11,452 nucleotides of DNA from an uncultured Alphaproteobacteria bacterium (lineage in GTDB: Bacteria > Pseudomonadota > Alphaproteobacteria > Micavibrionales > Micavibrionaceae). The DNA is taken from positions 1 to 11,452 of the forward strand of contig CAKZKV010000257.1 in assembly GCA_937124505.1 (NCBI GenBank), given 5' to 3'. The notes below the pieces were generated by a model. The model made no database searches, was not told where the DNA came from, and worked only from the letters and a program-made list of their open reading frames with translations. The translations under genes and the position numbers were made by a program. Positions 6,430 to 11,452 of this stretch are shown one piece after another. Position 1 is the first letter of the stretch; every line of letters begins with the position of its first letter.

Positions 6430-8552
6430 CCGCCGGATGGGGCACAACAACCTCCCTGTCCTCCGGGAAGGACGTTTACATCCATTATTCTGCACAGGAA
6501 TTTGTGCAGGCGTTCCACAAGGACAAGCGCAGCAAAGCAGCCGTCATGTATGTGGAACCGGGTGGTTATTACGAAAAAGACCTGCAGATTGAAAAGCCGA
6601 TGGTGACCTGTATCGTCGGGCGCTGGAAAGCCCGTCTCACCAGAGCTTGCGGTCATGCCGGGGCAATTGCGGGCGAGGGGGACAATGCGCTCGCCAAGGA
6701 AAAGTGGTTTATGCGTAAATTCGGTGTGGATGCGATTTACACACCTGATAATCCCGTATGCTCTGCCAAGGGCGCGGTCGTGACCAACATTGCCCACGTC
6801 CCTGAAGCGATGAGCGCCGTCATGGCCAAGAATGGTGTCAACCCTGATTTTGAGCCCAGGGGCAACCTCTCCCTGAAATGCTGGCTGGCCGGAAAAACCG
6901 CCGTCAACCTGCCGCCTGAACTGGATATTAACCCTGTCGAGGCGATTGCCCCCTATAACGAGCAAATTGCCCTGATGAAACGTCAGGTCGGGGCGGTGCT
7001 GCCGCGTGAAAACATGAAAGATGCCTCCGGCGCATCCATGATGGACCCGAAAACGCAGGTCAGCCGTCTGCATGGGACAAGTATTCTCGATTGTGCGACC
7101 CGCTCTTACGAGGCCAATCTTGTCATGTCCCTGATCCGCGAATACCCCGATCAAAACGGGCGCGCTCTGGCGAATGTAATCCTGAACGCATTTGTTAACC
7201 AAAACAACCAGCCGGGTCTGGCGGCGGCGGATGCCTCCCGCGCAGCCGGCAATGCGCCCAATCTGGTTTTAACTGCCGCCTTGACGGCTCTTGGCCCGCG
7301 CAGCGCGCAACGCGCCAAAGAGGTCTGTGACGCTCTGGTTGAACTGTTCGGCCTCTCCGGCCTGCAGGATGCGACAGATGCGACGTTCAACGTCTCGCCT
7401 CTCCTGAAAAAAGCGGACGCAAAAGTTTTCCTTTCCGAAAAAGCCTGCCCGGATGGAGAGATGATTCTAAAAGCACTGGATGCCCGCGGTGTTGAGTCCG
7501 TTTTTGTGCGCTTCCTGAAAGAACTGGCAGAAAAAAACGAACTGCATATTGATGCACAGGCTCTACTCGCTGCGGCGTGTTGTCATCTGGCATGGAAACC
7601 TCTGATGCGCAAGCGCCTGACCCTGACCACCATCCGCAGCATGCCTCTGCATTTCCTGATTCACAGTACTTTGGTCGGCGCGTCGGTTCCCGCTTCCGAG
7701 CAGAAAAAAGACACATTCCGCGGTGTGCCGGTTCAGGAACTCACCAGTTCATGGGAGTTTACGGAAACGGCGTTTCTGGCGCAGGTTGGGAAAAAGCCGA
7801 CACATGAAGAGCTTCTGGACTTTTCCATCCTGCTTGGCCTTGTATCCACGAACGGCCCCGGCACAATCTCCGCACAAGGCGCAAAAGGTGCTGTCTCCTC
7901 CGACGGCCCCGAAGCCCCGGAACGCGTGCAGATCAATAAGGCCTATATCGGCTTCCTGACCCATTCCGGCTTTGCCCATGGCGGCAACGGCTTTGAAGCG
8001 ATGGCATTCCTGATCGACCAGTTCCGCGAGTCCGGCCTGAAAAACCCCGGTGATCCGGCACATAAACTTGATCTGAAAGCTATGGCCGTGAAATACGCCA
8101 AGGAATACAAGGCCTATAAAGTGAAAGCCAAGGCTGAGGGAAACCTGTCCTACGCGAAAATTCCGTGTGTCAACCACCCCGTCTTCAAAAACAAGGACGT
8201 GAATATCGACCCGCGTGAGGACTTTGTGCGCGACCTGTTTAAGAAGAAACGGGCCTATAACATCTTCCTCGAATTCTATCATGAACTGGTAAACGCCCTG
8301 TACGAGACCGGCGTCAGCAAAAACGTCTATTGCGTTAATATTGATGCGGTAATCGCCTCGATCCTGCTGAAAATGCTGTGGACGCCGTTCATGGACGGTG
8401 AATTCTCGGAAGAATTCATGGAAAGCGCGGCCTTTAGCGTCTTTCTCTATGCCCGCGTCATCGGCAGCGCTGCGGAAATTGACGACCACATCAACCGTGG
8501 CCGCAACATGGACACCCGCACCGCCGCCAGCAAATGCCGCTATGTGGGCTGA
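6261..8552 (+). CDS. C-terminal open frame of the split lyase subunit (phosphohistidine and tandem citrate-synthase-like domains)
   Basis: This frame opens at a TTG at 6261 with no fitting ribosome site; family-like sequence begins at about 6291, so it is a continuation rather than a separate gene. In 905-residue numbering, residues 153-390 finish the SucD-like ligase half (VAVFSNSGNFTTTIA, E241, H274). Two segments resembling the citrate-synthase core follow. Repeat 1, about 415-620, has LTALGPRSAQRAKEV and HIDAQALLAA (D573). Repeat 2, about 640-900, has THSGFAHGGNGFEAM (H715), VNHPVFK (H781), VNIDAVIAS (D837) and ARVIGSAAEIDDHI. Repeat 2 keeps more synthase-like residues, but N673 stands where ACLY and citrate synthase have the His of ADHGP. 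The stop is at 8550-8552, just before the terminator. Confidence 0.7.
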   Translation: MPVAPDRRLWLGDAHNHVRLGGALGGSAPEESLVPGSVAVFSNSGNFTTTIATYLLTAGWGTTTSLSSGKDVYIHYSAQEFVQAFHKDKRSKAAVMYVEPGGYYEKDLQIEKPMVTCIVGRWKARLTRACGHAGAIAGEGDNALAKEKWFMRKFGVDAIYTPDNPVCSAKGAVVTNIAHVPEAMSAVMAKNGVNPDFEPRGNLSLKCWLAGKTAVNLPPELDINPVEAIAPYNEQIALMKRQVGAVLPRENMKDASGASMMDPKTQVSRLHGTSILDCATRSYEANLVMSLIREYPDQNGRALANVILNAFVNQNNQPGLAAADASRAAGNAPNLVLTAALTALGPRSAQRAKEVCDALVELFGLSGLQDATDATFNVSPLLKKADAKVFLSEKACPDGEMILKALDARGVESVFVRFLKELAEKNELHIDAQALLAAACCHLAWKPLMRKRLTLTTIRSMPLHFLIHSTLVGASVPASEQKKDTFRGVPVQELTSSWEFTETAFLAQVGKKPTHEELLDFSILLGLVSTNGPGTISAQGAKGAVSSDGPEAPERVQINKAYIGFLTHSGFAHGGNGFEAMAFLIDQFRESGLKNPGDPAHKLDLKAMAVKYAKEYKAYKVKAKAEGNLSYAKIPCVNHPVFKNKDVNIDPREDFVRDLFKKKRAYNIFLEFYHELVNALYETGVSKNVYCVNIDAVIASILLKMLWTPFMDGEFSEEFMESAAFSVFLYARVIGSAAEIDDHINRGRNMDTRTAASKCRYVG

Positions 8553-8573
8553 TTTTTTTTCCCAAGCCATTAA

Positions 8574-8597
8574 AAAAGCCGTCTTTTGACGGCTTTT
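8574..8597. terminator. intrinsic terminator between the convergent units
   Basis: A 10-base perfect stem, AAAAGCCGTC (8574-8583) and GACGGCTTTT (8588-8597), closes a TTTT loop. It lies 21 bases after the lyase stop codon. The T-run on the right and A-run on the left make it usable from both sides, ending the lyase transcript and possibly the opposing dehydrogenase transcript. Confidence 0.85.
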
Positions 8598-8607
8598 CCT
8601 TTGTTTG

Positions 8608-8634
8608 AAAAGCAGCGGGAGAATGCCCCCGCTG
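8608..8634 (-). terminator. probable intrinsic terminator of the isocitrate dehydrogenase gene
   Basis: A GC-rich stem, CAGCGGG (8613-8619) with CCCGCTG (8628-8634), closes an 8-base loop. Read on the minus strand it is followed within one base by TTTT (8611-8608). It lies 14 bases past the dehydrogenase stop, and the stronger bidirectional hairpin follows it. Confidence 0.6.
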
Positions 8635-8648
8635 TCCGATATATATCA

Positions 8649-10919
<2,271 letters not shown>

Positions 10920-10940
10920 TCAAAAAAGGGTTAATAAAAT

Positions 10941-10969
10941 TTTCTAGCAACAGGCGGGAAAGCTGTAAA
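10941..10969 (-). promoter_or_regulatory. probable promoter of the isocitrate dehydrogenase gene
   Basis: On the minus strand TTTACA (10969-10964, 5 of 6 to consensus) is followed by a 17-base spacer and TAGAAA (10946-10941, 4 of 6). It lies about 30 bases upstream of the ATG. The surrounding 153-base divergent gap holds nothing else convincing; no clear promoter for the right-hand gene was found. Confidence 0.42.
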
Positions 10970-11063
10970 GCGCTGTTTATACGGCACTGCGGCAAATTAT
11001 TCCAGATGACAGGGCATGACAATATGCATTTACCATTCCCTCTCTTTGTGTCATTTTATGTAG

Positions 11064-11452
11064 ATGGTGAGTGTCATAGAAATTCAGAAAGCTCTGAAAG
11101 AGAATGGTTACGACCCCGGCCCCATTGACGGGATCATTGGACGCATGACAATTGCCGCCATCAAACAATTCCAACAGAACCACCGTTTACTGGTTGACGG
11201 AATCGTCGGCCCGTCCACACTGGCAAAACTTTTGCCGGATGAAGCGGCAGCAGATGGTAATTTTATAGATGTCGCGGCCATCCCTCTGGACATGCCCTGG
11301 CTGATTGAGGCCTATCACCTGATCGGTACGCAGGAAACCCCCGGCGCGGGCTCAAACGAAGCTATTCTTGGCTGGGGCGAACGTCTTAGAATTAACTACT
11401 CCGATGATGAAATTCCATGGTGCGGACTGTTTGTTGCGCATTGTATCGGCTC
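11064..11452 (+). CDS. peptidoglycan-binding protein with TIGR02594-type CHAP/NlpC-like domain, 3' end outside window
   Basis: An open frame runs off the right edge with 129 full codons. The ATG at 11064 directly follows an in-frame TAG; GTG at 11067 is an alternative, and neither has a good ribosome site. Residues 1-60 form a peptidoglycan-binding type 1 domain: IEIQKALKENGYDPGPIDG, MTIAAIKQFQQNH, and VDGIVGPSTLAKLL. From about residue 84 the sequence PWLIEAYHLIGTQETPG, GSNEAILGW and DDEIPWCGLFVAHCIG matches the start of TIGR02594-type domains, with the probable catalytic Cys in PWCGLF. No signal peptide is seen. Such proteins are cell-wall hydrolases, often phage lysins or prophage-derived. 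No phage gene is visible here, so its role is open. Confidence 0.8.
   Translation, partial: MVSVIEIQKALKENGYDPGPIDGIIGRMTIAAIKQFQQNHRLLVDGIVGPSTLAKLLPDEAAADGNFIDVAAIPLDMPWLIEAYHLIGTQETPGAGSNEAILGWGERLRINYSDDEIPWCGLFVAHCIG

Larger units (their letters stand above)
5836..8552 (+). pseudogene. aclA: ATP-citrate lyase large subunit (SucD-like plus citrate-synthase-like), split by a frame change
   Basis: Read across one -1 frame change near 6291, this gives a 905-residue protein. It would receive phosphate from the SucC-like partner on H274 (ACGHAGA), form citryl-CoA and cleave it to acetyl-CoA and oxaloacetate. E241 (VEPGG) matches the phosphohistidine-supporting Glu of ACLY. An AAGGA ribosome site (5821-5825) lies ten bases before the ATG at 5836. 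Frame one runs to 6429 and frame two opens at 6261, overlapping out of phase; homology passes from QIDVFG in one to LGDAHNHVRLGG in the other. No other stop breaks about 750 downstream codons, and codon use stays the same. A lost base in the read or assembly, or very recent inactivation, is therefore likelier than old decay. If the base is restored, the gene is intact. Bacterial AclA is near 600 residues, so this one is unusually long. Confidence 0.75.

Noticed and set aside
6258..7202. Minus-strand open frame of 314 codons across the frame-change site of the lyase gene
   Set aside because: Homology to SucD-like sequence lies on the plus strand on both sides; the minus frame has no recognisable domain.
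4259..8552. Ordinary succinyl-CoA synthetase (sucCD)
   Set aside because: The first gene has the ACLY-type GGGAST, ANNT and RGGPN citrate-site motifs, and the second carries a citrate-synthase-like C-terminus that SucD lacks.
11082..11097. Small inverted repeat TTCAGA/TCTGAA
   Set aside because: Short, inside the start of a coding region, with no nearby promoter elements; likely chance.

Overview
The window looks like a chromosomal stretch from a Gram-negative proteobacterium. TonB-dependent transport points to an outer membrane. A large monomeric isocitrate dehydrogenase, a candidate TTTGCAAA-type acyl-CoA regulator site and REP-like palindromes fit Alphaproteobacteria best, but the sequence does not prove this. 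Base composition is moderately GC-rich, except for a visibly AT-rich first gene and the intergenic elements.

Left part (1-4112): after the last codons of an unidentified gene comes a co-directional block of a GNAT acetyltransferase, a small DUF2946-type secreted protein with a CPYC motif (4-base overlap), a TonB-dependent receptor of the OprC/NosA copper type with its CxxxM metal motif, and a TonB-like energy transducer starting at the receptor's stop codon. The last three read as a copper-acquisition module. ExbB and ExbD are not in the window. Two adjacent perfect hairpins separate the DUF2946 gene from the receptor gene.

Middle (4113-8600): two genes encode a divergent, two-subunit ATP-citrate lyase. 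The first (440 aa) is the SucC-like, citrate-binding subunit. The second would be a 905-aa SucD-like plus citrate-synthase-like subunit, but one -1 frame change near 6291 splits it. The large subunit appears to carry two citrate-synthase-like repeats, which accounts for its extra roughly 300 residues over bacterial AclA. An element of about 200 bp with nested inverted repeats lies between the two genes. Upstream of the first is a site closely matching the TTTGCAAA-N4-TTTGCAAA operator of alphaproteobacterial short-chain acyl-CoA regulators.

Right part (8600-11452): on the opposite strand and convergent with the lyase is a complete monomeric NADP-type isocitrate dehydrogenase, with terminators between the two units. 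Divergent from it, at the right edge, is the start of a peptidoglycan-binding protein with a TIGR02594-type CHAP/NlpC-like domain, cut by the window end.

Together the lyase and dehydrogenase link acetyl-CoA, citrate, isocitrate and 2-oxoglutarate. Whether they run reductively, or supply acetyl-CoA and NADPH in a heterotroph, cannot be decided from this window.
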